Of a stretch of DNA of 64,000 nt, positions 43,069 to 51,280 are shown one piece after another. The stretch's first letter is position 1. Each line of letters begins with the position of its first letter. A program made the translations under genes and the position numbers. The stretch is from positions 310,001-374,000 of the forward strand of contig MAAR01000004.1 of assembly GCA_002162765.1 (NCBI GenBank), written 5' to 3'. The notes beneath the pieces were generated by a model. It ran no database searches and was not told the origin of the DNA. It saw only the letters and a list, made by a program, of their open reading frames with translations. Source of the stretch: Flavobacteriales bacterium 34_180_T64 (GTDB taxonomy: Bacteria > Bacteroidota > Bacteroidia > Flavobacteriales > Flavobacteriaceae).

Positions 43069-43704
43069 ATGTTAAAAACACGTTTTATTACCTCTTTTAT
43101 AGTTTGCATTGGATTTCTCCTTTTTTCTAGTTGTGGACCAAAACTCACTCAGTCAGGATTTCTAAGTTCTTATAATAATCTCGAAGAAAGTGAAGCAAAT
43201 GCAACTATGCTGTCTTATATCAATCCAAACATTGAAAAAGGTAAATACAAAAAATTAATGGTGGATGAGATCACAACTAAATTCGGTAAAAAAGCCAAAG
43301 GTCTTAAAATAAATCAAGAGAAGTTAGATGAATTAACAGCATATTTTAAAGCCGAAATAATAAATGCTTTAAGTACAGATTACACCTTAGTTGATCAAGT
43401 TGGAGATGATGTAGCTCAAATTCAAATTGCCATTACAGAAATCATTCCTACTAGGTTGACTTCGAATATATTCCCTATAGGCGTAGCAGTAAACACTGCA
43501 ACGGGAAGAGGAAAAGGAGGTGCTTCTTTAGAAATGAAAGTTGTTGATTCTCAGACTAAAGCTTTATTAGGGCAAGCCATAGATAATCGAAAAAACAGAA
43601 GCTATATTAGATCATTTAGTAAATTTGGAAATGCTCGTGGTGCATTGACTTATTGGTCAAAACTACTTAAAGAACGAATTGACTTATTTAAAGCTGCTCA
43701 ATAA
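43069..43704 (+). CDS. lipoprotein of the DUF3313-like kind
   Basis: 211 residues from the ATG at 43069, which gives a proper lipoprotein signal (MLKTRFITSFIVCIGFLLFS then SCGPK); the frame is open further up to 42985 but that part lies in the regulatory region. The mature part has GFLSSYNNLEES, a predicted mixed alpha/beta domain and a Gly-rich TATGRGKGGASLEMKVVD, which resembles DUF3313 lipoproteins. It is 1 base before the nucleotide cyclase gene and so likely functions with it. Its promoter may be TATCTTTA at 43033. Confidence 0.7.
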   Translation: MLKTRFITSFIVCIGFLLFSSCGPKLTQSGFLSSYNNLEESEANATMLSYINPNIEKGKYKKLMVDEITTKFGKKAKGLKINQEKLDELTAYFKAEIINALSTDYTLVDQVGDDVAQIQIAITEIIPTRLTSNIFPIGVAVNTATGRGKGGASLEMKVVDSQTKALLGQAIDNRKNRSYIRSFSKFGNARGALTYWSKLLKERIDLFKAAQ

Positions 43705-43705
43705 A

Positions 43706-44803
43706 ATGATTAATCCAAACTGGATACGTTATGTCATAACTTTTACTTCAGGTTGGATCATTTCATTAGTATTATGGAGACTTTTACGAATAGATGAGAT
43801 TAAAGCGTATCTCGTATTTTTACATGTAAATTTTTCTAGCCTAAATTTCATCCTTTTTATTTCTTTAGTATCCCTAATTGCAGGATTAACATTCGGAAGT
43901 GTTCAGTATTATGATGACTTTGTGATTCGGCGTAAGTCCTCATTTATAACAACTTTATTTAAAAGTTTTATAAGTCATCTTATTATTATGTCTTTTCTTT
44001 ATGGACTGATTTTCTTAGCAATAAAATTATCGAAAATAAATTCAAATCTAGAGTTTAGTCATTTTATACGAAGCCCTTTAATTATTATCAACTTTATATA
44101 CTCTCTAATCATTAATGCAATTATTGTGATTATTATTCATCTCAATAAATTATTAGGACGAGGAAACTTATTAAAGTTGCTGACAGGTAAATTTTACAGA
44201 CCTAAAGAAGAGTACCGCGTTTTTATGTTTATTGATTTGCAATCGTCAACCGAAATTGCAGAACGATTAGGACATATTAGTTACAGCAAATTAATTCAAG
44301 ATTGCTTTTATGATTTGTCTGTTTTTGAGAAATCAAAAGCTGAAATCTATCAATACGTTGGAGACGAAGCGGTTTTGACATGGAAATTCCATAAAAACAC
44401 ATCGTTAAATACACTTATCGGAGCTTTCTTTCAGTATAAAAAAGAATTCGAATTGAAATCTAAATACTATATGTCGGAATATGGTGTGGTTCCTATTTTC
44501 AAGGCTGGAATGCATTTGGGTGAAGTCACAGTAGTAGAAGTAGGCAGTCTAAAACGTGAGATTGCCTATCATGGTGATACTCTAAATATTACTTCAAGGA
44601 TACAGGCACAATGTAAAGTATTTGAAAAAGAGTTTTTAATATCACAAACATTATTCGATGTTATAGACGACAAAAGTAGATTTGAATATGAAACCCTAAA
44701 AGAAGTTCTTTTAAGAGGAAAAAAAGAATCTACAATGTTAATATCTGTTTCAAAAAAAACTGCCGATAACATAACGCGTACGTTTCGGCAGTCAATCAAC
44801 TAA
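43706..44803 (+). CDS. class III nucleotide cyclase with membrane anchor
   Basis: 365 residues from the ATG at 43706, 1 base after the lipoprotein stop. The first ~165 residues hold four helices. The cyclase domain (~180-350) has VFMFIDLQSSTEIAERLG with a metal Asp, IYQYVGDEAVLTW with the second metal Asp, and GDTLNITSRIQAQC with the transition-state Asn and Arg. It is therefore likely active. The substrate (ATP or GTP) cannot be fixed. It converges on the lipoprotein gene at 44819. Confidence 0.87.
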   Translation: MINPNWIRYVITFTSGWIISLVLWRLLRIDEIKAYLVFLHVNFSSLNFILFISLVSLIAGLTFGSVQYYDDFVIRRKSSFITTLFKSFISHLIIMSFLYGLIFLAIKLSKINSNLEFSHFIRSPLIIINFIYSLIINAIIVIIIHLNKLLGRGNLLKLLTGKFYRPKEEYRVFMFIDLQSSTEIAERLGHISYSKLIQDCFYDLSVFEKSKAEIYQYVGDEAVLTWKFHKNTSLNTLIGAFFQYKKEFELKSKYYMSEYGVVPIFKAGMHLGEVTVVEVGSLKREIAYHGDTLNITSRIQAQCKVFEKEFLISQTLFDVIDDKSRFEYETLKEVLLRGKKESTMLISVSKKTADNITRTFRQSIN

Positions 44804-44818
44804 CACAATCAATCAAAC

Positions 44819-45466
44819 TTATTTTATTAACTCTTTTATTACCTTTTTTGAAAAATCCTTAGACGTTGTTCCTAAAGTCTCAGGGTTTTCTATTTTAGTC
44901 GTAATTACTGAAAGTAACTGTTCATTTTCAGGCTCATTTAAATCATAAACAATAGTCTCTAAGATGAATCTCTTGCCTTTTGAAGTTGTATAACTCGATG
45001 GACTTGAATCCATATAAATGGTATGATATGATCTATAAAAGCCTCTTCTGTAGTAGACAGGATAACTACTGAAATAATAATTTGAACCGCCCGTAGTTGT
45101 TGTTGTCTCGAATTCTTGTGTGTCTTTTAATACAGTCATTATAACTACATCTATACCCTTTTCAATATATTTTCTTTTTAACTCATCAATTTCTGATTTG
45201 GTTAAACTATCATTCACATCAACCTTGGGAATGAGCTTAAAACTTTCTACAGAGTTGATATTATTTTCTTCAAGCTTATCGACTAAATCAATTTCAAATT
45301 GTTTTCTAGTCAGGTCATCCTTTGATTTACTAAGCACTAGAACCTTTTTATCTACTAAATTGACAACTTCATTGTCTTTCCAAGAATCAGTTACTTTTAC
45401 TGAAGAACATGAGACGATTAATAAGACGATTATATTTACACCTAATATTTTAATTACTTTTTTCAT
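44819..45466 (-). CDS. lipoprotein of unknown function, putative LytTR target
   Basis: 215 residues: lipobox LLIVSCSSVKV, then TDSWKDNEVVNLVDKKVLVL, a Lys/Asp-rich alpha/beta region, a Thr/Gly/Tyr-rich stretch (TTTTTGGSNYYFSSYPVYY) and a C-terminal half with FILETIVYDLN. It recalls DUF4136-like lipoproteins but I cannot assign it. It lies 47 bases after the 50-codon gene at 45514-45666 on the same strand, so both should be read from promoter III. Confidence 0.7.
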   Translation of the reverse strand: MKKVIKILGVNIIVLLIVSCSSVKVTDSWKDNEVVNLVDKKVLVLSKSKDDLTRKQFEIDLVDKLEENNINSVESFKLIPKVDVNDSLTKSEIDELKRKYIEKGIDVVIMTVLKDTQEFETTTTTGGSNYYFSSYPVYYRRGFYRSYHTIYMDSSPSSYTTSKGKRFILETIVYDLNEPENEQLLSVITTKIENPETLGTTSKDFSKKVIKELIK

Positions 45467-45513
45467 GATTTCTATTTTTTAATTTGTGATTTATTAAAGT
45501 TAATATTTGGCCT

Positions 45514-45666
45514 TTACATGACTTTAGAAGCATATACTTCAAATGGATACATAATTACCATTATATATTTTTCGTCTGGACTCAAATCTGTGATATTGTC
45601 CCAATCGACAATGAATTGGTTTTCTAATATTGATTTTACAGTTCTAATACTATTTTGCCCTTTCAT
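45514..45666 (-). CDS. 50-residue protein behind LytTR-type promoter III
   Basis: An intact frame from ATG 45666-45664 to TAA 45516-45514: MKGQNSIRTVKSILENQFIV, then an acidic middle (DWDNITDLSPDEKY) and a hydrophobic end (IMVIMYPFEVYASKVM). The perfect -7 box TACTTTTG at 45696-45689 puts the transcription start about 16 bases before its ATG, which argues that it is real. The plus-strand frame over the same DNA is weaker. No family recognised; it may be a small regulatory or membrane-associated protein. Confidence 0.6.
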   Translation of the reverse strand: MKGQNSIRTVKSILENQFIVDWDNITDLSPDEKYIMVIMYPFEVYASKVM

Positions 45667-45688
45667 TTTATTTGATCTTTATCTAATA

Positions 45689-45783
45689 CAAAAGTACACT
45701 GGTAACTGACCATACTTTAGTGAAATCCCAGTCAAGCAACCAAATCTAAAAGTGAATCATCCTTTTTAATAGGTGAAGTCTTT
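45689..45783 (-). promoter_or_regulatory. LytTR-type regulated promoter III
   Basis: Minus-strand -7 box TACTTTTG at 45696-45689. Repeats on the plus strand are GTCAAGCAACC (45731), GTGAATCATCC (45752) and GTGAAGTCTTT (45773), each 21 bases apart. The nearest starts 35 bases from the box edge. An extra GTGAAATCCC at 45720 is out of register. Confidence 0.7.
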
Positions 45784-45823
45784 ACGAGTCATTAATATTA
45801 AAAATGGCTATAGCTAAAAAGCA

Positions 45824-45853
45824 TAAAAAAACCCATTACATTACTGTAAAGGG
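45824..45853 (-). terminator. intrinsic terminator of the 47306-45878 unit
   Basis: On the minus strand CCCTTTACA and TGTAATGGG pair across GTAA with one T.T mismatch, followed by seven T, 25 bases after the stop at 45878. Confidence 0.75.
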
Positions 45854-45877
45854 ATTGTATTCCGAGAAAAGTGTTTA

Positions 45878-46627
45878 CTACCCACGTCTTCGCTTTCCTA
45901 TTACTTCTTTTTCATTGCTTTCGTCTCTATCATCTTGACGCTCTCGTCTATCTTCTCGACGCTCTCTATTATCTTCAGCCAACTCTATTTTAGTCATGGC
46001 AATATCTTCTTTCAAAAAAATTACAAAACTTTTAAATTGAGTTTCTATCATCTTCTTTTTGCCAGCGTATTCTGCACTTTCTTTAGCTTCGACCGAATAA
46101 CCAAACACTTTTAGAGATGCCATAATTTCTGATTGTTTTTCTGCAATTTCAATTTGACGCTTAAAGTCAACAATGTCATCTCTTCGATCGCGCATATCAT
46201 CTCTGGTATTTGCCTTATCTCTAGCCAAATCGATTTCATCATCTCTTTGGTCATATCTCCCTCTCTTAGAGTCTTCTTTATCCTCTTTAACTTCTCTCCT
46301 GTCAGATCTAACTTCAGCAGAACTTTGTGCTATTTCTATCCTTGCTTTTTTGGCCTTTGCTCCACTTTGCCCTACTTCTCTAGTCATATCGCGAATCAAT
46401 TCTTTTGAAATTCTATCTACAGAATTTTGATCTTTTTGAGATACCGCTCTTTTCATTTCGTGTAGCTTAAGACTAAACTCATTTAGTTCATTAATGTCTC
46501 GTTCAAGCATTTTTTTACCTTCAATGATTTGCTTTGTATTTTGAATGGCTTCTTTTGTGTTTTGCCCAAACATTAAAGTATTTAAGACAATTGCGAAAAT
46601 TACAACTAAACTAATTTGATTTTTCAT
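45878..46627 (-). CDS. exported charged coiled-coil protein, putative LytTR target
   Basis: 249 residues. Signal peptide (MKNQISLVVIFAIVLNTLMF then GQ). The mature part is almost all charged helix: ELNEFSLKLHEMKRAVSQKD, a middle with many Asp-Arg pairs (RRDDIVDFKRQIEIAEKQ) and a tail of the form RERREDRRERQDDRDES. It is the second gene behind promoter IV, 31 bases after the DUF6515-like gene, and is followed by a terminator. Possibly a periplasmic stress or filament-like protein; function unknown. Confidence 0.72.
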   Translation of the reverse strand: MKNQISLVVIFAIVLNTLMFGQNTKEAIQNTKQIIEGKKMLERDINELNEFSLKLHEMKRAVSQKDQNSVDRISKELIRDMTREVGQSGAKAKKARIEIAQSSAEVRSDRREVKEDKEDSKRGRYDQRDDEIDLARDKANTRDDMRDRRDDIVDFKRQIEIAEKQSEIMASLKVFGYSVEAKESAEYAGKKKMIETQFKSFVIFLKEDIAMTKIELAEDNRERREDRRERQDDRDESNEKEVIGKRRRG

Positions 46628-46658
46628 ATGTATTTATGTGTTAACTCGATTAATCATT

Positions 46659-47306
46659 TCAACTACTATAGACAACTTTATATACGGTCTTACCATCAGT
46701 GTTTTCTGATTTCTTATAAAGCACATCATTTTGTTCGTAATAGCGTATTCCATCGATAACGACCTCACCTGCCTCCTCGGGAATCTTGTCTAATTCAGCG
46801 CCTATTGGAGGTGAAGTCACTTCATATCTATCCTCATTTTCAACAACTAAAGAATTCACAGAAGAATCTATATAATATACTCCTGAGTAATAAAAATAGA
46901 CCGAAGGTCCAATTACAATTCTAACATGCCCAGCTGGAAGTACCGCTATTCTAAAACCACGAGGAGGTACAACTACAATATATTCATTACCATAAGTTGT
47001 ATAGTAAATCCCCGAATGGTAGTAATAAGGCAACCCTCGAAACACAATAGTTGTATGGTGAACAGGAAGATACCTAAGTACATGGCGGTGTCTTGGATAG
47101 CGATAGTGAGGACTTCTTCGTACAGGTTGCGTTCTGTATCGATCATTTGCTCGATGCGTTGACTGCACTCGGTTATTATCTAAATTACGTTCATTTCTTG
47201 TGTTTCCGTTGGCACCATTATTTCTTTTCTGACTGAATATCTGATTCGAAAATAAAAACGTAATTACCAATACTCCTATTCCAAAAATGTGCCTTAAAGA
47301 TTTCAT
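46659..47306 (-). CDS. exported DUF6515-like protein, putative LytTR target
   Basis: 215 residues. Signal peptide (ending FLFSNQIFSQ), a basic Arg/Asn/His-rich stretch (~30-80), then two similar beta units: FRGLPYYYHSGIYYTTYG with VVVPPRGFRIAVLP, and YFYYSGVYYIDSS with YEVTSPPIGAELDKIP. A third YYxxNxVLYK unit ends the protein. This repeat of YYY/SG(V/I)YY strands fits the DUF6515 family of small envelope proteins. It is first behind promoter IV. Function unknown. Confidence 0.72.
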   Translation of the reverse strand: MKSLRHIFGIGVLVITFLFSNQIFSQKRNNGANGNTRNERNLDNNRVQSTHRANDRYRTQPVRRSPHYRYPRHRHVLRYLPVHHTTIVFRGLPYYYHSGIYYTTYGNEYIVVVPPRGFRIAVLPAGHVRIVIGPSVYFYYSGVYYIDSSVNSLVVENEDRYEVTSPPIGAELDKIPEEAGEVVIDGIRYYEQNDVLYKKSENTDGKTVYKVVYSS

Positions 47307-47356
47307 ACAACTCTCATTTATGCGTTTCTTAAAACTACTTTAGTCTTATTTTGACA

Positions 47357-47430
47357 CAAATGTAAAACACGTTAAATGTTGAACCCTCTAGTTAGGTAGC
47401 GAAGTGACCGAATTGCATTGTGAAGTGTTT
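47357..47430 (-). promoter_or_regulatory. LytTR-type regulated promoter IV
   Basis: Minus-strand -7 box TACATTTG at 47364-47357. Repeats on the plus strand are GCGAAGTGACC (47399) and GTGAAGTGTTT (47420), 21 bases apart. The nearest starts 35 bases from the box edge. Start near 47350, 44 bases before the ATG at 47306. Confidence 0.7.
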
Positions 47431-47469
47431 AAAATCAAAACTCAATTAGAAACACAATTTCAAAAATTC

Positions 47470-48141
47470 TTATTTTTTAGAATGTATAATGTATTTTCCA
47501 ACGACAATTGCCGTAACGATTACTAGATAAAATTGTCCCATCAAGCCGGTTAAAATAGCAGCCTTTTGAGCCACTGGCGTTGCAGGAACAATTTCTCCAT
47601 AGCCAATGGTCATCAATGTAATATAAGCGTAATACATAATGGAATCTAGACGTATCGTACCGTTAGGATTGTCATTTATGATTGCTGCAATGAATGATCC
47701 TGGTTCAATAAGTTCTATGGTACTAAACAAAAAGAAGGCAATAAATCCAAGAGAAATATAGCCGCTCATTAACCCTATAACAACCGTGTTATTTACCCGC
47801 TTCGCGTTCCAAATTTGTAATATTATTTGATAGGTTACAATAGCATGAAATAAAAAATGAATACCTAATTGAATCAGAAGATGATCACTAGAACTAGAAC
47901 CTTTTTGAAACATACCACTTCCAAAGGCAATCAAGGAAATTCCAAAAAGACCAATTGAAAACCACATCAATTTCTTATTCTTAGAAATCAACAATATACC
48001 TGTAAGGGTATTGACTAAAAACAGGATTGGGCTCAAAATATTATCAAAAAATTCATGAGGAAACAGGAGCGATCCAAACAGGATAATAAGCTGCGTTATA
48101 AAAAAAATATTAAACCTATATTCATATAACTTGTCAATCAT
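47470..48141 (-). CDS. two-pore-helix ion channel protein (potassium channel-like)
   Basis: 223 residues, about six helices. The pore signature is near residues 170-195: YYAYITLMTIGYGEIVPATP, where TIGYGE corresponds to the potassium filter TVGYGD. The last helix follows (GQFYLVIVTAIVVGKYI). No RCK or cyclic-nucleotide domain is present. It begins 1 base after the RND gene stop and is the last gene of the efflux operon, an unusual partner; membrane-potential control is one possibility. Confidence 0.82.
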   Translation of the reverse strand: MIDKLYEYRFNIFFITQLIILFGSLLFPHEFFDNILSPILFLVNTLTGILLISKNKKLMWFSIGLFGISLIAFGSGMFQKGSSSSDHLLIQLGIHFLFHAIVTYQIILQIWNAKRVNNTVVIGLMSGYISLGFIAFFLFSTIELIEPGSFIAAIINDNPNGTIRLDSIMYYAYITLMTIGYGEIVPATPVAQKAAILTGLMGQFYLVIVTAIVVGKYIIHSKK

Positions 48142-48142
48142 C

Positions 48143-51100
48143 TTAATCCTCTAAAAGACTTTCATTAAACTGATATTCCTTATAATTCACTTTAAACAGT
48201 ATACTATAAAACGACGGGATAAAAAGTAATGTAATTACCGTACCAAAAAGAAGTCCTACCATAATACTAACAGCCATTCCTTCCCACATTTCACCGCCAC
48301 TAAGATACAATGGAATCAAACCTAAAACCGTCGTAAAAGTTGCTAATAATATAGGTCTAAATCGTTGCAAACATGCTGCAATAACTGCATCTTCAGTGGA
48401 TCGTTTTAATGCGTTTTGTTCAACCTCAATTCTATCAATTAATACAATAGCATTATTAATAACAATACCCGCTAATGATATAACGCCCAAGAATGGCATA
48501 AAACCAAAAGGCTCCTGAAAAACCAGTAAGCCTATAACAACTCCAATTATTCCTAAAGGAATCGTCAAAGTTACCATCAACATTTTACGGATAGAATTAA
48601 ATTGTATAATTAATAATAATAATATTATGAAGCCTGAAAGCGGCAAATACTTGATTACTGCACCCATGTTTTCGGCTGTATTTTCGGCATCTCCTCCAAA
48701 GGAATAGCTGTAATCCTCTGGCCATAATTCAATCTGTTCTTCAAGCCAAGGTTTTATTTCAGAGGTGATTAAAGATGCATTCCCATCCAATTTTAATTCA
48801 CTTGAGACATTAATTGTTCTGTTAATATCCAAGCGTCTAATTTTTGAATACTGCCATTGTGGTACAATTTTGGCGACTTGAAGTAAGGGTACACTTTTAC
48901 CTGAATTCTGAGCAAATATATTCAATGTTTCTAAAGACTCTAGGGATTGCTGTTGACTTACATCACTTCGCATAACAATTGGAATAGATTTATCATTTTC
49001 TCGATATTCCCCTGTAGTAAAGCCATCAAGAACCGTCTGCAAAGACGTGGCTATATCCTGACTCGTAACACCTGCTAATTGTGCTCTGTTTTGATCAATA
49101 TCAATGACAAATTTCTTGCTTTTTGGACCCCAATCATCTTTGACATTTTTCGTTCCTGATATTTGAGAAAGTCTTATTTTAATAGACTCTGATATTTTTG
49201 ACAACTCGTCGGGATTTTCTCCAGAAACCTTAATTTCTATCGGTGTTCCACCACCACCAGAAGCTAATGAACTCACTTTGATTTCTGCATCTGGAAACTG
49301 ATTAAAACAAAAGTTATCGAGGCTTTTAATCATATCGTTATTGTAAATCGCATCCGATACATTTACGAGCATATGAGCGTAACTAGAATTAGGTTCATCA
49401 GGAGAATAACCCTGATCATAGGATTCGGGACCTTTCCCGATATACGACGACCAATCTAAGACACCATTTGGTCGAATTTCAGAGACTTGCAAAGAATCAA
49501 TTAAATAGTTTTCAACTGCCAATACAATTTCGGAAGTACGTTCAATCTTGGTGCCTTGGGGTAAATTAATATCGACTGTAATTAAGTTTCTATCACTGTC
49601 GGGAAAAAAGATAAAGGGAATTTTTTTAAACCCTAAAAGAGACACAAAAAATATGGCAAAAATCCCAATAATAACTTTCCATTTGTTAGACAATGCCCAA
49701 AGAATTAAATCTTTGTAATACACTTTTAATTTGTTTATAATTCTATCTATAAAGCTTGGCTTTTTTTCAGCTTTTGGAGTGATTTTCAGAAACAAATAGC
49801 AGAACAACGTTATAACGGTCAATGCCATAATCCAAGAGGATAATAGCGCTATAGTAATTACAACAAAAATTGGCCCCACAATATCTCCCATTGAAGATTC
49901 AGCCAAATAGAAAGCTAAGAAAGCCGCCGAGGTTGTTAATGTAGAAATCAGTAACGGTGTAAATAATTCAGAACATGATTCTATAGCTGCTTTCTTTGCT
50001 GAAATTCCTTGTTCCATTTTCACCATAATGGTTTCTGCAACTACAATAGCATTATCTACCATCATTCCTAAAGCCATGATAAGTGCAGCAAGCGTCACTT
50101 GATTTAACCCAATACCCATTACTCCCATTATCATCAATGTCATTATAACAACAATGGGAATAAGACTCGCAATTACTAAACCTGAGCGTATACCTAAAAA
50201 CACAAGCATAACAATTAAAACAATACCAATGGACTGCAATAAGTTTCCAATAAAATCATTAATCTTTACATCAATATAGGTGTCCATTGAGGCGAGGCGA
50301 GTCATTTCCAATCCAACTGGTAATCGTGATTGCCACTTTTCTATCACAACATTGATTTCTTCGCCAAGCTCAATAATATTGGCACTTTCTTTTAAATTAA
50401 CATGCAATGAAATTGCATTTTTACTATTAACTCTTACGATTTGAGTAGAAGGCTCTTTATAACTTTTCTTAACTTTAGTGATGTCTGATAAATAGACCAT
50501 TTGGGTACCATCTCCAACAGGAATAAGCATTTTTCTAATGTCCTCAACCGAATTAAAATTCCCGGTTGGCTCTAAAATAATGCGTTCATCTTCTACATTA
50601 ATTTCACCTCCCGAACTAAGAATATTAGTTGCACTTATACTTGCTTGAAGTTTACTTGCAGATAAGCCATACTCCTTTAGCTTAGAATTATCAAATTCCA
50701 CAAATACACGTTCATCCTGGGCGCCTCCAATTTCAACTTTGGCAGCAGATTTGAGTTTAATAAGATCATCTTTTATATCATCTGCATAATCTTTCATTTC
50801 AGAATAGGAATACCCATCTGAAGTCAATCCAATTGCGACTCCATAAACTTCTCCAATCCCATCATCATCTAAAAAAGGGGTAACGTTTTGTGGCAATCCT
50901 GTTAATGCACTTAATTTACGTCGAAGCCGGTCCCATACAGCTTGTAACGCTTCTGGCTTTACTTCATCTTTAAGCGTCACTGTTACTACAGACAACCCCG
51001 TTCTAGACGTACTTGAGACTTCTTTTAATTCTGGTAATTCTTGTGAAACTTTTTCGACTTTATCCGTTACTAATAGTTCCACACGTTCAGGACTTGCTCC

Positions 51101-51256
51101 AGGGAATTGCGTCACAATTGTCGCAACTCTTACCGTATATGGCGGCATACTGTCTCTAGGGAGAGACTGATAAAGCACGAGACCCATGAGAATGATCGTT
51201 GTTAAAATGGTAAGCGTAATTCTATTTTTCTCTATTGAAAATTGTGTTAAATTCAT
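48143..51256 (-). CDS. RND-family efflux pump, inner-membrane subunit
   Basis: 1037 residues, the length of AcrB/MdtB-type pumps. N-terminal helix, periplasmic pore and docking domains (FPGASPERVELLVTDKVEK), helices with the proton-relay segment LIMALGMMVDNAIVVAE, a second periplasmic half (GGGGTPIEIKVSGENPDEL) and GVISLAGIVINNAIVLIDRI. It exports hydrophobic compounds using proton entry. It is encoded with an adaptor and a TolC fusion upstream and a channel gene downstream. The substrate is not predictable. Confidence 0.92.
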   Translation of the reverse strand: MNLTQFSIEKNRITLTILTTIILMGLVLYQSLPRDSMPPYTVRVATIVTQFPGASPERVELLVTDKVEKVSQELPELKEVSSTSRTGLSVVTVTLKDEVKPEALQAVWDRLRRKLSALTGLPQNVTPFLDDDGIGEVYGVAIGLTSDGYSYSEMKDYADDIKDDLIKLKSAAKVEIGGAQDERVFVEFDNSKLKEYGLSASKLQASISATNILSSGGEINVEDERIILEPTGNFNSVEDIRKMLIPVGDGTQMVYLSDITKVKKSYKEPSTQIVRVNSKNAISLHVNLKESANIIELGEEINVVIEKWQSRLPVGLEMTRLASMDTYIDVKINDFIGNLLQSIGIVLIVMLVFLGIRSGLVIASLIPIVVIMTLMIMGVMGIGLNQVTLAALIMALGMMVDNAIVVAETIMVKMEQGISAKKAAIESCSELFTPLLISTLTTSAAFLAFYLAESSMGDIVGPIFVVITIALLSSWIMALTVITLFCYLFLKITPKAEKKPSFIDRIINKLKVYYKDLILWALSNKWKVIIGIFAIFFVSLLGFKKIPFIFFPDSDRNLITVDINLPQGTKIERTSEIVLAVENYLIDSLQVSEIRPNGVLDWSSYIGKGPESYDQGYSPDEPNSSYAHMLVNVSDAIYNNDMIKSLDNFCFNQFPDAEIKVSSLASGGGGTPIEIKVSGENPDELSKISESIKIRLSQISGTKNVKDDWGPKSKKFVIDIDQNRAQLAGVTSQDIATSLQTVLDGFTTGEYRENDKSIPIVMRSDVSQQQSLESLETLNIFAQNSGKSVPLLQVAKIVPQWQYSKIRRLDINRTINVSSELKLDGNASLITSEIKPWLEEQIELWPEDYSYSFGGDAENTAENMGAVIKYLPLSGFIILLLLIIQFNSIRKMLMVTLTIPLGIIGVVIGLLVFQEPFGFMPFLGVISLAGIVINNAIVLIDRIEVEQNALKRSTEDAVIAACLQRFRPILLATFTTVLGLIPLYLSGGEMWEGMAVSIMVGLLFGTVITLLFIPSFYSILFKVNYKEYQFNESLLED

Positions 51257-51280
51257 GGATAATATTTTAGATTACGATTA

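Noticed and set aside
45518-45709. Plus-strand 63-codon frame
   Set aside because: It is antisense to the 50-codon minus-strand gene, which has a perfect promoter box and better composition. The plus frame runs through that promoter.
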